Assembly: GCA_022925895.1 (NCBI GenBank)
Contig: JAKSYS010000437.1
Coordinates: 1 to 52,629, forward strand
Length of the DNA stretch: 52,629 bases
Direction: 5' to 3'
Source: Fragilaria crotonensis
Lineage: Eukaryota; Bacillariophyta; Fragilariophyceae; Fragilariales; Fragilariaceae
The position numbers were made by a program, and so were the translations under genes. Position 1 is the first letter of the stretch. Every line of letters begins with the position of its first letter. The notes below the pieces were generated by a model. It had not been told where the DNA came from. It did no database searches and saw nothing but the letters and a program-made list of their open reading frames with translations. Shown piece by piece: positions 42,132 to 52,432 of the stretch.

Positions 42132-44990
42132 ATGGACGATGCCTCGATGAGCAGCATGAGCGTCAACAACATGGTGAAGGAATCCCATTACACGTCCGCC
42201 TTCAAACACGGTTTGGAACACGTGCGCATCCCATCAGCTCTTCTTGAAGGAGTGGAGGTTCGCCATGTCCAGGTGAATGGCTCCATGCGAGAAGCTTTTC
42301 TAACACTTTCGTCCGATAGGTTTACACTCTACGTTACCACGGCTAAACGGGGGGTATCAAGCAATAGAAGTGGCAGTTTAGGAGGGCTGTTTGGCTTGAG
42401 GAAGAAACCACAAGTTATCACAGCTTCGACGTCATCAGTATCGACGGCAAGTGCGAACGCCTCTGAGTTAGAAGAGCGATCAATCGACATTGGTGCTATT
42501 GATCGAATCCAACGAGGTCAAGCAACCCATAAATTTGAATTGGCAAAGTGAGTCATGCATTTCGTTTTGAGCCTTCGTGTTCATGCCCATTTCCTTGCGC
42601 ACTATCTCTCACAGCGTCTCCTTTCTCAGAAAATCCCGACAAGATCCTCGCAACCAGGCAGGATTAGCCGACGAACTGGAATTGGCACCCAACAAGAGTT
42701 TTTCGATCGTCTTTCGTGGGGCCCGAACCTTGGATTTAATGGTGCCCTACGACGATCGCAACACCATTCTAGATGCGCTCGATTCGGTCCTACAAGCCTA
42801 CCAAGAATCCAAGCTTAAAGTCGCGAAGGATGTGCTCTTGTTGCGGTATGTGTGGTTGGATGTAGACAAGGTAAGTCTATTGTTCGCGTTGCAGCGTTGA
42901 CCCCACGTGTTTTGCCATGTCTACGATGCCTCCACTGACCAATTTGGCAATGTCGATCCGATCACGTTGTTTTCCAGGGAACTAAAAGTACGGTAAATTG
43001 CAATGAACTCGCTGATGTCCTGGAGCGAATCAATTGCCACATGAAAAAGGCCGAACTGACCAAAATGTACGACAAGTTTGCCAAAATATTAGGACTTGAT
43101 CAGTCGCACCGACGACGAGGACTGACATTTGAACAGTGCGCCACATTTTTACACAAGATAAAACGAGATTCCTGGATGGTGAAACCTGTAAATGTCATTT
43201 GGAATGATTTGTTTGGAGAAATTATGAAGAATGGTAAACCTCGCATGACCGTATCGATACAGACCTTTCTAGAGAAGTTCTTGTATCGCAAGCAACGTGA
43301 AACGGATCGGACAATTGATGATGTCAAGCGTATCTTTGCTCGACTCCATCAACTGGAAATGCCTCACCTCGCGAACCATGATGTCGATGCCACACGCATC
43401 GATAAGAATAATTTTGAAGCATACCTTTTGAGTCGCGACAACGATGCCTTTGATCCTAAGTTGGAACAATTCAATCGAAGACTCATGACGAGGCCGATAG
43501 CGGAATACTGGATCAATTCCTCTCACAATACGTATCTAACGGGAGATCAGCTTACTTCACATTCGTCCGTTCAAATGTACATGGATGCTCTGTACCGAGG
43601 ATGTCGCTGTGTGGAACTGGACATTTGGGATGGTGAGCTGGATACGACAAAACGACCCGTGCCTGTCGTTTGGCACGGCCACACAATGACATCCAAAATC
43701 TTGTTCGTGGATGTTCTCCATTGCATTCGAGTCTTTCTGAACTTTCATCCTGATACATACCCTTTGATCCTGAGTTTTGAAAATCACTGCAGTCTGCCCT
43801 TTCAAGAAGTCATTGCAGAAGACTTGATTAGGGTGTTGGGGGATAGGTTATACATTCCCACGGAGGCATCATTGTTTGGTATATTGCCGACACCGGAAGA
43901 GTAAGTGTTTTGAACTGTCCTTGTGTTGTAGTCGAACGCGCATTCCTCTGTGATGATCTCTCACACTTGCGCCCTTTCTCGCAGTCTTCGCGGTTTGGTA
44001 GTCATCAAAGGTCGCCGTCCCGATGGAGCGATCGACGATTTGGAATCTGACGAAGACTCGGACGATGATGAATTGGCATCCAATAATGGCTCCAATGCTG
44101 GAACTGAGCGATCGTCACGGACCTCCATGACCGGCTTGACGAATGCATCCTCTAGACCCAGGAGGCTCAGAATTAAAATTGCTCCAGCGCTTGCTCGCTT
44201 GACACTTTTTCATGGTTGTAAATACAATGATTGGGATACGAGCGTCCGGAATCCTACGCATCACATGCATTCGTTCAGTGAAAACATGGTGAAGAAATTG
44301 TGTCGACATAGCACAAAGACACGGAAGTGGACGACTTACAATCAGTCGCACATGAGCCGAACGTATCCTGCTGGATCACGAGTGGATTCAAGTAATTATA
44401 ATCCAATGCTTGCTTGGTCGACGGGATGCCAGCTTGTTGCACTCAATTTTCAGACGCCGGATCCGCCGCTTAAGATCAATGATGGTCGCTTCCGAGAAAA
44501 CGGCAACTGCGGGTATGTCCTCAAACCGGCGGCAATAATGTATTCCGACACACCCATGGAGACCAAGGTCACGATTCGTGTGTTGAGTGGTTCTTGTTTG
44601 CCGAAACCACGGGGGCAACGAACAGGAGATTGTATCGACCCGTATGTCAAGATCTCTGTGCACGATATCAAGAACGAAGAAAAAAAGGAGACCACCACCA
44701 CGTACTCCACCTCGACTGTCCAGAAGAACGGTTACTTTCCCATATGGCACAACACTGCTAACAGGGACCAATTCAATTTCACTGTTGAGAACGGTGCCGT
44801 TGCGGTGTTGCAATTGGAAGTGTATTCGAAGGGTGATATGGGCCAATCAGATGAATTCATCGCCAATGCTGCAATCCCTATATCCTGTCTCAGGCAGGGG
44901 TACCGCAGCGTCCAACTTTTTGACGAAAACAATACTCGGACAGGACCGTTCGACTTTGCCTCCTTGCTCATTGAAATACGTATACGATAA
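42132..44990 (+). CDS. Phosphoinositide-specific phospholipase C (PLC-delta type), four exons
   Basis: Exons 42132-42547, 42630-42870, 42978-43900 and 43985-44990 join to 861 aa. The enzyme hydrolyses PIP2 to IP3 and diacylglycerol at the plasma membrane, calcium-dependently. Order: N-terminal PH-like region (about 15-200), EF-hand-like helices without obvious loop ligands (220-385), X domain with NSSHNTYLTGDQ (catalytic His about 402), GCRCVELDIWDG (metal Glu/Asp about 432/434), PVVWHGHTMTSKI (second catalytic His about 454) and LILSFENHC, then PTPEDLRGLVVIKGR. An acidic/Ser-rich linker follows, then the Y domain (YNPMLAWSTGCQLVALNFQT, GNCGYVLKP) and a C2 domain (TIRVLSGSCLPKPRG...DPYVKISVHD). 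All active-site residues look intact. Convergent with NOB1; 86 bp between stop codons. Confidence 0.93.
42548..42629 (+). other. Intron 1 of PLC
   Basis: Donor GGCAAA|GTGAGT, acceptor TTTCTCAG|AAAATCC; 82 bp; phase 2. Gives ELAK|KSRQDPRN. Confidence 0.85.
42871..42977 (+). other. Intron 2 of PLC
   Basis: Donor GACAAG|GTAAGT, acceptor TTTTCCAG|GGAACT; 107 bp; phase 0. Confidence 0.88.
43901..43984 (+). other. Intron 3 of PLC
   Basis: Donor CGGAAGA|GTAAGT, acceptor TCTCGCAG|TCTTCG; 84 bp; phase 2. Restores TPED|LRGLVVIKGR, matching the family's SPE-D-L-K-G-K-I-L-I-K-G. Confidence 0.92.
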
Positions 44991-45076
44991 GCATAATCTG
45001 AGATCTAATGTTGAAACACAACTTTACATTTTAGAAAGTTCAGGTGGTGATATTCGCAAGACCATGACGGTTGTTG

Positions 45077-47134
45077 TTAGTATCGTCGCAATCCACAAGC
45101 CTTGTCACCACTCTTCTTTTTCTTTCCTCGTCGTTCCCGACCTCCGGTGGCGGCATTCGGGTTTCGGCGTCCGAAGCCAACACGAATCTCATCAACACTG
45201 ACCATTTTGGCATGACAACCTACATTTGCAGCCAAATCACTTCCAAAAATTGACGATGCTGACGATCTTGATTTGCCTCCGGATAATTTTTTAACCTTCT
45301 GGTTCCACGCACCCATGAGGAGCTGGTCTTCGCGCAACAGCAGATCGCCCTGAAATCGATTGTTGCTACCCGGTTTCGGAAGGGAAAACTTCGTACCGCG
45401 GAGGCTGGTTTTGTACTTCTTTGACAAGTGCAACCGCAGGCGTCCCGTCTTGGCATCGACACTGCAGGCCACACGCTGCATCATGTCGCTGCCACATCGA
45501 GAGCAGAATAGGCGCTTCACCCCGCCATTGATTTCATTCGTGTAAACAGTGTAGCAGGCTCCGCAACGGGAGACCCAGCTCTTCAGTCGACGAACTTTGA
45601 TGCCGTCGACGGACAAGAGCTCCAGGTTCATTTGAAGAATGACGTTTTGCATGGCGAAATCCGTTGTGGCGCAGGCCGTCCGTTGGCAGATTGGAGGTCC
45701 TCCTGGAGGTTTCAACTGCTTTTCGTTGAGAACTGCTGGAGTAGAGGTGGGATCAAGGCGTCCCACTGCTTTCATTTTACGAATCTCAGTGGTGGATGTA
45801 ATCCACCCTTCGCCATCATCCTCAACTTCTATTCCCTGCCCAGAAAAGCCAGATCCGCCAATAATTCGTGATTGCGTATCACGTTGCCATTCATCTTCTT
45901 CAGGAGTATCTGCGATTTCGTTAACCTCAACCTCCTTAGTGCTATCTTCATCAACCGTTTTTTCTTGTTTGGGCTTCAACACATCACGATATTTGCGAAA
46001 GGAGTTGTAATATTTTCCTGAATTGCTTGCACGTTGGAGCGCCTGCTGCTTCAATGCTTCAGCTTTTTGTTTTGCCAGCTCTGCCAATGTTAAGTCGTTA
46101 CTCTTGTTGTCGGCAATATTGCAGGGAATATGGAGTGATGCCAATAAACTGGGAAAATCAGACTGAAGCTCCTGCTCTATCTCAGGAGCAAGCGCAGGAG
46201 TTTCAGTTGGATGACCAGATTTTCGGGCGCGTTTCCGTTCCTCCACTTCATCGGGATCGAGAATATAGACATCGCATTCCTCGTCGGAGATTTCCACATC
46301 GCTGTCGGCGTAGCCATCGTCGTCCGATTCCTCTTCTGTTCCTGTAACGACAAATGCGTTGGGATCAAAGTCATCGTCTTCGGCATCGCTGAATTGTCCG
46401 CCCGAAGCGTCGTCCCGCAGGTTCATCTGACCAAAAGGAACCAGCATCGCCTGATCAGCCAGAGATACACTTTCTACTGTAGTAACCAACGAGCTTGCCG
46501 CAACTGGATTCACAATTTTTGCCCAAGTCTTGGAACCTTCTGGCATTTTTTTCTCCTCCTCGCGCTCATCGTGGTGCTCGTCCCCTTCCTCCAGTTCATC
46601 ATCGTCGTCATCAGAATCGTCCACTATGTCAACATCACCTCCCTCAAAAAACACGATATTTTCGTTCATTTTCTCTTCAGACGTTTCACCACCAGCCTTG
46701 TCAGCTTCGCTTTCCGCTGTTTTAGATCCTCCCATGGCAAGGACTCGCCCTACGCCAAGCTTTCGTTTCGGCGTCCTTCGAATATGATCGATACCACATC
46801 CCTCTTTTTCAAGGTCATAGTGCAAGGCCAAAACTTGCAAATCGACACTCGACAGGGACTGAAAATCTCCCGTCTTGCGACTAAATTCAATTACTGCTTG
46901 AAGACCCTCGGAAGATGGTTCCCGGGTTTGAATTTCAAAGGGCAACGTTTGCAAGTGCAAGCGAGCCTTGGCATCTCGAATTTCTTGAAGGACGGCTGGA
47001 ATCGTGTAATATAATAGGGCCTTGCCCCGCAAACTGGTTAAACCCGTCATGCGAATAATAGGACCAGAGTCGATGACGAGCGCCCGGTACATTGTCTCGC
47101 CGTCATTTGATGTCTCGTTGGAAGCGGTCGCCAT
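45077..47134 (-). CDS. NOB1: Pre-40S endonuclease NOB1
   Basis: 685 aa from ATG 47134 (MATASNETSN). NOB1 cleaves the 3' end of 18S rRNA (site D) in late cytoplasmic pre-40S particles. Residues about 15-130 form a PIN domain: LVIDSGPIIR (catalytic D22), VLQEIRD (E51), TGDFQSLSSVDLQVLAL (two further acids). A long, strongly acidic linker follows (DIVDDSDDDDDELEEG and more). At about 523-547 is the NOB1 zinc ribbon: RCGACYTVYT...LFCSRCGSD (C524, C527, C544, C547). The terminal basic segment RNPNAATGGRERRGKKKKSG is typical. The frame is open a further 93 codons upstream to an ATG at 47413, but conservation starts at the chosen Met. Intact and intronless. The linker is longer than in yeast or human. 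Confidence 0.93.
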   Translation of the reverse strand: MATASNETSNDGETMYRALVIDSGPIIRMTGLTSLRGKALLYYTIPAVLQEIRDAKARLHLQTLPFEIQTREPSSEGLQAVIEFSRKTGDFQSLSSVDLQVLALHYDLEKEGCGIDHIRRTPKRKLGVGRVLAMGGSKTAESEADKAGGETSEEKMNENIVFFEGGDVDIVDDSDDDDDELEEGDEHHDEREEEKKMPEGSKTWAKIVNPVAASSLVTTVESVSLADQAMLVPFGQMNLRDDASGGQFSDAEDDDFDPNAFVVTGTEEESDDDGYADSDVEISDEECDVYILDPDEVEERKRARKSGHPTETPALAPEIEQELQSDFPSLLASLHIPCNIADNKSNDLTLAELAKQKAEALKQQALQRASNSGKYYNSFRKYRDVLKPKQEKTVDEDSTKEVEVNEIADTPEEDEWQRDTQSRIIGGSGFSGQGIEVEDDGEGWITSTTEIRKMKAVGRLDPTSTPAVLNEKQLKPPGGPPICQRTACATTDFAMQNVILQMNLELLSVDGIKVRRLKSWVSRCGACYTVYTNEINGGVKRLFCSRCGSDMMQRVACSVDAKTGRLRLHLSKKYKTSLRGTKFSLPKPGSNNRFQGDLLLREDQLLMGAWNQKVKKLSGGKSRSSASSIFGSDLAANVGCHAKMVSVDEIRVGFGRRNPNAATGGRERRGKKKKSGDKACGLRRY

Positions 47135-47620
47135 GATCAGACTCACTTGTTGGGTTTCTGTGAGATGTTGTCCATTTTTACCAGGTTGCGACCAGTTGTG
47201 ATCAGCTTTTGGTGGCTCTCCTCGGATACGTACAGAGGAAGGACCGCATCTGTAGTTTGTATGCAAACATAGTCGGCGCGTCTGCGAACACAGTGCCTCG
47301 TGTGTAACTGGTACGTACCGGTACCTAGTACAGGTAGTTCCCTGCGTTTTGGGTGAGGCGGCGAGGCGGCTCACGATATTATAGGGTGAGGTGAGGTGGT
47401 GAACGAGCGCCATCGGACTGGTAAAATGACTGTTTGCGCTTGGATCGAAGTCGGTGGGCTACGCTGACCTCGTAGTTTTCGCAAGGGTTAACAGAAAATA
47501 GGCTAAGCACATTTTCTGCGCCAATGATGCCATTAATCTTTCATCCATATAGTTCACTATTCTAGTACCTCAGCTCTGGCGCACTAGACGCCAATGACTG
47601 CTTTTAAGCATACTAATATC
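47135..47620. other. Intergenic between NOB1 and the SET gene
   Basis: Upstream region of NOB1 and 3' flank of the SET gene (both minus strand). 47310-47340 has ggtacctagtacaggtag-type GTAC words. No other gene seen. Confidence 0.4.
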
Positions 47621-50600
47621 TTATTTCTCGTCTTGCTTCTTGAGAGGCCGTCCTAGTCGTCGGATCCGGTCTCTCATGTTCCCGCCGCGTTTTTGTGTTC
47701 GGAGGACTCTATTTTTGGAACCCTTTTCCGGCAAGTCCCAGTTCATAAATCCGCGGCACAGCAGTGAGCCACAATTGCAAGGAATCCGCTCGTCAAGATC
47801 CAATTCAAGAGGAAATTGATAATCGTATGTGATTTCTTCTCTCGCCTTTATATCGCGCTGGGCGATAATCATGACTCGTTTTAGATGCCTGTTCGGCGGT
47901 TGTCCATCTACAATCTTGGCCATGCAATTCGGATTGCAGTTATGGTTAATGTATCGTCCATGGCCACCCTTGAGCGTAGCATCAATGACGAGATTTTCAT
48001 CAACGCGAAACTGATAATCTTGAATACGACGCTCTTGGTATATTTTTTCCCGCGCGTCCGCGACGGCGTTGCTTATGTACTCGCCGACGTACTCTGCAAC
48101 GACATCACCCTTTTTGAAGGGTTGATCAGCAAACAATCCCCAACCGTGAACAGGACTTCCTTGGACCGTCACCGCTACCTCCAATTTCTTATCCCACTGG
48201 TCGACAACGTCGGCTTCCTCGAGCGGTTCCATTTCTGTCTTATCGTCCAGCCGGAGACAAACTGGGGTTTCTTCCTCCGTTTCGGCCTCGTCCACTTCCT
48301 CGGTACGCATTTCAACCACCTCTGACCGATCGAACTCACGACCAATGCGTTCTTGAGCCGACTTTGAGGCAAGCCCTGTGGTTAGCGAGAGTCGAGATTG
48401 ATCCACTCGTGGCAACGTGGCTAATTCACCTTTCCGCTTGTTGCGACCCCATCGAATGGCATTGAGCGCCAATTTGGCATCTGTCCGGATGCCGTCACAT
48501 CGAGCTGAACCATTTTCTGACATGACAAGTCCTTCTACACGACGGCTCTGGACCCGACGAAGGATTCTTAAAATGGATTCCTCCCGCCAGCGCGGAACAT
48601 CTGCCAATCGGACAGGTCCTGTGAGTTGCGCTACCTTGGAGTCGATGAAACGACGCAGATTTTCATCATCCGTGTGTGATCGACGAATGACGGCGCTGTG
48701 GATTCCTCCGGTGTCCGTGTAAGAAGCCAAGGACGCATCAGCAGCTGCAGCCGCGCGCCGGATAGCAATTGAACCATAGTATGCGGACTCGTTTTCTTTT
48801 GTCCGCATGAAGTCGGAGGATATTTGTTCAAGAAGCCAATCACCATTATCCAGCATTTCGACGGCCTCGGGCCAGGTAGAGCGGAGATCACGAAAGGGAT
48901 CGCGATCTTCGTGGGAAGCATCGGTGCCTCTCCAAGCAAAGGAGGACGCATGCGCAGTCTTGATGGCACTCACCCATCTGGTGGCTCTTTTGTGCATGAT
49001 GTCGATAGCTTCATGTAGCTCCTTCGCGGTTTTGGAGTAGATGGACCCTGGTGGGTTGAAGGCCAAAGCATTGTTACAGAGTAGACGCACATCAGAAACA
49101 AAGGCGAAGAGCGAAGTGTACTTCTCCTGCAAAATCTTTGACTTTATTTGACTGATGTCAATCGGGTTGACAACGACAACGGAATATCCGATCACGTTCG
49201 AAGGAACGGGCTCGGCGAAGAGGCACAGGGGGTCTCGTCTAACAATGGCTAGAAAAATCCCGCAACACGCCACGTTGAGACATCGCTTGGCAAGCTCTGC
49301 TGCTCCCTCTTTGTGCACGACAGCCAGCCGCTGTCGGTCAATGTTTCGTTCGGTATCCAAGTCGTCGTCGTGGAAGTCACCAAGCTCTGGCACTCCATGC
49401 ACCGAATGAAGCTTCCGGGGACGAAGTCGACTTGGGCGTGATTCATCGTCGACGTCACCACCGCCATCGTTATCAATAGAGGGCTCACCAACGTCTTCAG
49501 AATGGTCGAGCGGCACCTTGGATTCTCCATTATCATCCTCAACGACCCCCGAGGATGGCTGAAAGCGACCCCCTTGAGCAGACGAGTTCTCCCTCTCGGA
49601 CACTCTTCTCTCCCTATCGATTGTCGTTGGTCTTCGACGTGGTGCGACCGTGCAGTGAGGCGGAAGCACAGCGGAAGGCATCCAACGGAGTTGGAGGATC
49701 GCATTGGCAATTCTTTTATCAGTCTCTGTTTGATCCTCAAAATTCGTTTCCTTCACGGTCAATCGTCCAATCATCGTTGTTTGTACCCTCACAGCGTCTT
49801 TACATCGCTTGTCATTTCCAGGCGAGGTCTGACCACTAGGTCCTATGCGTTTGGACGTGTTGATTACCAACTGAGCCCTGCGGCACTGTATGCAACCGGT
49901 GTCGTTGTCAATGATGGTCCGGCAACGCCCGCACTTGTTCAAGACAGATTTGGACGTATCGATTCCTTCACTTATGGGCATGTCGTCTGATGACTCATCA
50001 AGTTTCCTTCTCGCCCGCAAGGGTAGTAATCCTCGAGAGGGAGTAATTTTCTTTTTCTGCAGGTCAATTCGCACGTCTGGCGGAGACGGCCTTGGTGGCT
50101 CTAGAACTTTCATAGCGAGACATTCTTCCACAAAGTAAACGACATCATCAGCTCGCTCACTTGGGTGTGTGAGGGTAAAACTTGGAATTGCTGGGACACG
50201 CATGGCCTCTCGCGCTTCATGAGAAAGGCGAATGTCGAACAACTCGGACTCATTCCCTTTGTCTTCGTCCAACTCCGGAATTTTCGACTTCAGACCCAGT
50301 CCGACTCTAGTAGCCATTAAAGAACTCAACGGCGGTTGTAGACGCGCACGATTCTCAATGGCAGGAATGCGACGCTTTAGAACAGGACAGAAATGATTCC
50401 AGCCTCTAGTGCACCCTGAACACTCGTCGCCGGCACTTGTGGCGACTGGTCCCTCCACTTCGAAGTGCGGAATACTACACGTTCTCCGATCTATCAACCC
50501 TGATTGCCCGTCACTTCGAAGCGGATTGAACATCGGCATCGGATGAAATCGCATGTCCTGAAGAAGTTCGAAAAGGATCCTGTTATTGCTTTTCCCCGGC

Positions 50601-52432
50601 TCTGGCGTAAAGGGTTTGCTTCCCACCGACGAAGCAAGAAAGAGGCGCTCGTGCTTCGAGTACATCATCATCTCATCTTCAGGTGACGGATCCTGGCTGT
50701 CGTCGCTTGGGTCGAAATATCCGTCAAGGCATCTATCATCTGGATCTCTTGCCGCCATCATTTCACGAATAGTTTTCTCTTCTTTCCACTCTATCACTTT
50801 TTCCTCAAAATCACGCATGGATATTGTGAAGTATCGCTTTTGCTCGATTGGCCTCAGCTTTAACCACCACCGCGCTCCTTCGCGAGCGATCAGCTCATTC
50901 CGTTCTGCGCCCTTCGGAAGCCGATTGAAATATTTGTGCTTACGAGCAAGGACTCGCTCAATTTTAAACTTAGAATCATTCAGGAAGAAGAAAAATGCGG
51001 GCGTTGCCTGAACGAGCCCTCTACCGGTAGTCGCCTGGCTGCGCCGTGGACTTGGCTCGCTCTTACTGGGAAAATCTCCTCTCTCCTCATCAGCATGTAA
51101 ACGCACCTTTCGCCTTATTTTCATCTTCATGCTCTTTTTCTTTTCCTTGCCCAGCTTTTTTGGTTTGACGACAGAGGCTGTCTTCATTTTCTTCTTCTTC
51201 TTGCTTTCGCTAAAATCGCTATTCGCTCGCTTGCGCGTCTTCTTCTCAGGTAATTCTTCTCCGTAGGCTACCTCCTCCTCGAGTTCGTCTTCCTCTTCCT
51301 CTTCGTCCTCCTCCTCCTCGACCTCCTCCTCCTCAACTTCATCGTCTTCGTCAACTTCCAAACTACCTTCTTCCGAGGTTTCTGCGTCAATGTCTTGATT
51401 GTGAGCGGGAGAGCTCAAGCGATGACGAACTCCCCTCGAAGAGCCGGACGATGGCTGACCTCGGGAATTGTTTGGACTTTTAGATAGCTCCAAATCCACA
51501 TCGTCAGCGCCATTTTCATCCTCTTCTTCCTTCACAATCGCTTCAGCACGACAATCAGAGCACATCTCGCGTGAGCCATCTGTGCTGTCATCATCCCCTC
51601 TGCAAGGCAAAATGTGGATGTAGTTTACACCGCATCCAGTACATGGCTTCATTTCACCACCAGCTTGCTGACATTCATTACACTTGCGTTTGGAAGTACG
51701 CCTTTCAGGACGAGACACATTTTTGTCTGGTTGAATCGACGCGGAAGAGGTTGGTGCGTTCTTCAGAGACGCCTTCTTCGTTTGTGTCGAAACCCCTCTT
51801 GTTGCGTTCCCACGAGAGCGGCAACTGCCGCAAAACCAAGGGTCATCGTCGTTGTCAAGACCCTTGCGAGCAGGATCACTGGGATCAATGCAGGCTGCAT
51901 GATAGACCTTGGGGCAACCATCACAACATACAACATTCCCGAAACCTTTGCAAATCTCACAGAAGAATTGATTTCCATCTTGCCCAACACCTTTGCTGAC
52001 AACATCGCGCATATCCACGACAGCGCCGAGGACAGTTGCCGTGACATAAACGGGTCGTCCATCTTGAAGTGCTTGGAGGCGCCCCTCGTAGTGATGTTGA
52101 TAATGTTCTTTGTGACTAGATTGGCCTGTTTGCGGTGTCTTCGGATCATTCGGCTCGCCTTGGATCGAAATCGCGTCCTCGTGATGCTTTGAGTGTTCGT
52201 TTTCGTCGTTTGCAGGTGAGCTTTCGGCGTTCTTGTTGAAATCATCTTTTTCATCTCCATTGCTGTGTTGATTTCGAACATTCGAGAGGGGCAAGCCTCG
52301 TCCCCGGCGTTTGGGCTTTGGTTGAGTCGAGCTTGTAGACCCGCTTCGCGAGCGTCCGCCAGTTGACGATGGCTCTGGTGGAGACCCTGCACTTCGAAGG
52401 CCTCTAGCACTGCCTGAACGGGAAGACCTCAT
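47621..52432 (-). CDS. Trithorax-like histone-lysine methyltransferase with PHD, bromodomain and SET
   Basis: 1603 aa from ATG 52432 in a single exon. Order: basic/Ser-rich N-terminus; PHD finger 158-204 (FFCEICKGFGNVVCCDGCPKVYH, last pair CGSC); second Cys-rich finger 251-294 (CNECQQAGGEMKPCTGC...CSDC); very acidic then Lys-rich stretch 350-445; HMG-box-like segment 478-551 (TPAFFFFLNDSKF, WWLKLRPIEQKRYF); CxxC pairs around 671-682 and 834-850; bromodomain-like region 1040-1150 (VVVVNPIDISQIKSKI, NNALAFNPPGSIY); SET 1418-1540 (HGWGLFADQPFKKGD, GRYINHNCNPNC, EEITYDYQF); post-SET CNCGSLLCRG (1552-1560). SET and post-SET are complete, so an active nuclear enzyme is expected. MLL/ATX relatives methylate H3K4; ASH1/SET2-like (H3K36) is the main alternative. 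Confidence 0.9.
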   Translation of the reverse strand: MRSSRSGSARGLRSAGSPPEPSSTGGRSRSGSTSSTQPKPKRRGRGLPLSNVRNQHSNGDEKDDFNKNAESSPANDENEHSKHHEDAISIQGEPNDPKTPQTGQSSHKEHYQHHYEGRLQALQDGRPVYVTATVLGAVVDMRDVVSKGVGQDGNQFFCEICKGFGNVVCCDGCPKVYHAACIDPSDPARKGLDNDDDPWFCGSCRSRGNATRGVSTQTKKASLKNAPTSSASIQPDKNVSRPERRTSKRKCNECQQAGGEMKPCTGCGVNYIHILPCRGDDDSTDGSREMCSDCRAEAIVKEEEDENGADDVDLELSKSPNNSRGQPSSGSSRGVRHRLSSPAHNQDIDAETSEEGSLEVDEDDEVEEEEVEEEEDEEEEEDELEEEVAYGEELPEKKTRKRANSDFSESKKKKKMKTASVVKPKKLGKEKKKSMKMKIRRKVRLHADEERGDFPSKSEPSPRRSQATTGRGLVQATPAFFFFLNDSKFKIERVLARKHKYFNRLPKGAERNELIAREGARWWLKLRPIEQKRYFTISMRDFEEKVIEWKEEKTIREMMAARDPDDRCLDGYFDPSDDSQDPSPEDEMMMYSKHERLFLASSVGSKPFTPEPGKSNNRILFELLQDMRFHPMPMFNPLRSDGQSGLIDRRTCSIPHFEVEGPVATSAGDECSGCTRGWNHFCPVLKRRIPAIENRARLQPPLSSLMATRVGLGLKSKIPELDEDKGNESELFDIRLSHEAREAMRVPAIPSFTLTHPSERADDVVYFVEECLAMKVLEPPRPSPPDVRIDLQKKKITPSRGLLPLRARRKLDESSDDMPISEGIDTSKSVLNKCGRCRTIIDNDTGCIQCRRAQLVINTSKRIGPSGQTSPGNDKRCKDAVRVQTTMIGRLTVKETNFEDQTETDKRIANAILQLRWMPSAVLPPHCTVAPRRRPTTIDRERRVSERENSSAQGGRFQPSSGVVEDDNGESKVPLDHSEDVGEPSIDNDGGGDVDDESRPSRLRPRKLHSVHGVPELGDFHDDDLDTERNIDRQRLAVVHKEGAAELAKRCLNVACCGIFLAIVRRDPLCLFAEPVPSNVIGYSVVVVNPIDISQIKSKILQEKYTSLFAFVSDVRLLCNNALAFNPPGSIYSKTAKELHEAIDIMHKRATRWVSAIKTAHASSFAWRGTDASHEDRDPFRDLRSTWPEAVEMLDNGDWLLEQISSDFMRTKENESAYYGSIAIRRAAAAADASLASYTDTGGIHSAVIRRSHTDDENLRRFIDSKVAQLTGPVRLADVPRWREESILRILRRVQSRRVEGLVMSENGSARCDGIRTDAKLALNAIRWGRNKRKGELATLPRVDQSRLSLTTGLASKSAQERIGREFDRSEVVEMRTEEVDEAETEEETPVCLRLDDKTEMEPLEEADVVDQWDKKLEVAVTVQGSPVHGWGLFADQPFKKGDVVAEYVGEYISNAVADAREKIYQERRIQDYQFRVDENLVIDATLKGGHGRYINHNCNPNCMAKIVDGQPPNRHLKRVMIIAQRDIKAREEITYDYQFPLELDLDERIPCNCGSLLCRGFMNWDLPEKGSKNRVLRTQKRGGNMRDRIRRLGRPLKKQDEK

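Noticed and set aside
46211-47014. 267-aa plus-strand frame
   Set aside because: Mirror of the NOB1 coding strand; NOB1 conservation is on minus.
47135-47413. 93-codon N-terminal extension of NOB1
   Set aside because: No conservation or targeting signal; the PIN domain begins just after the ATG at 47134.
47829-52192. Several plus-strand frames of 60-190 aa
   Set aside because: Shadows of the intact SET-domain gene.
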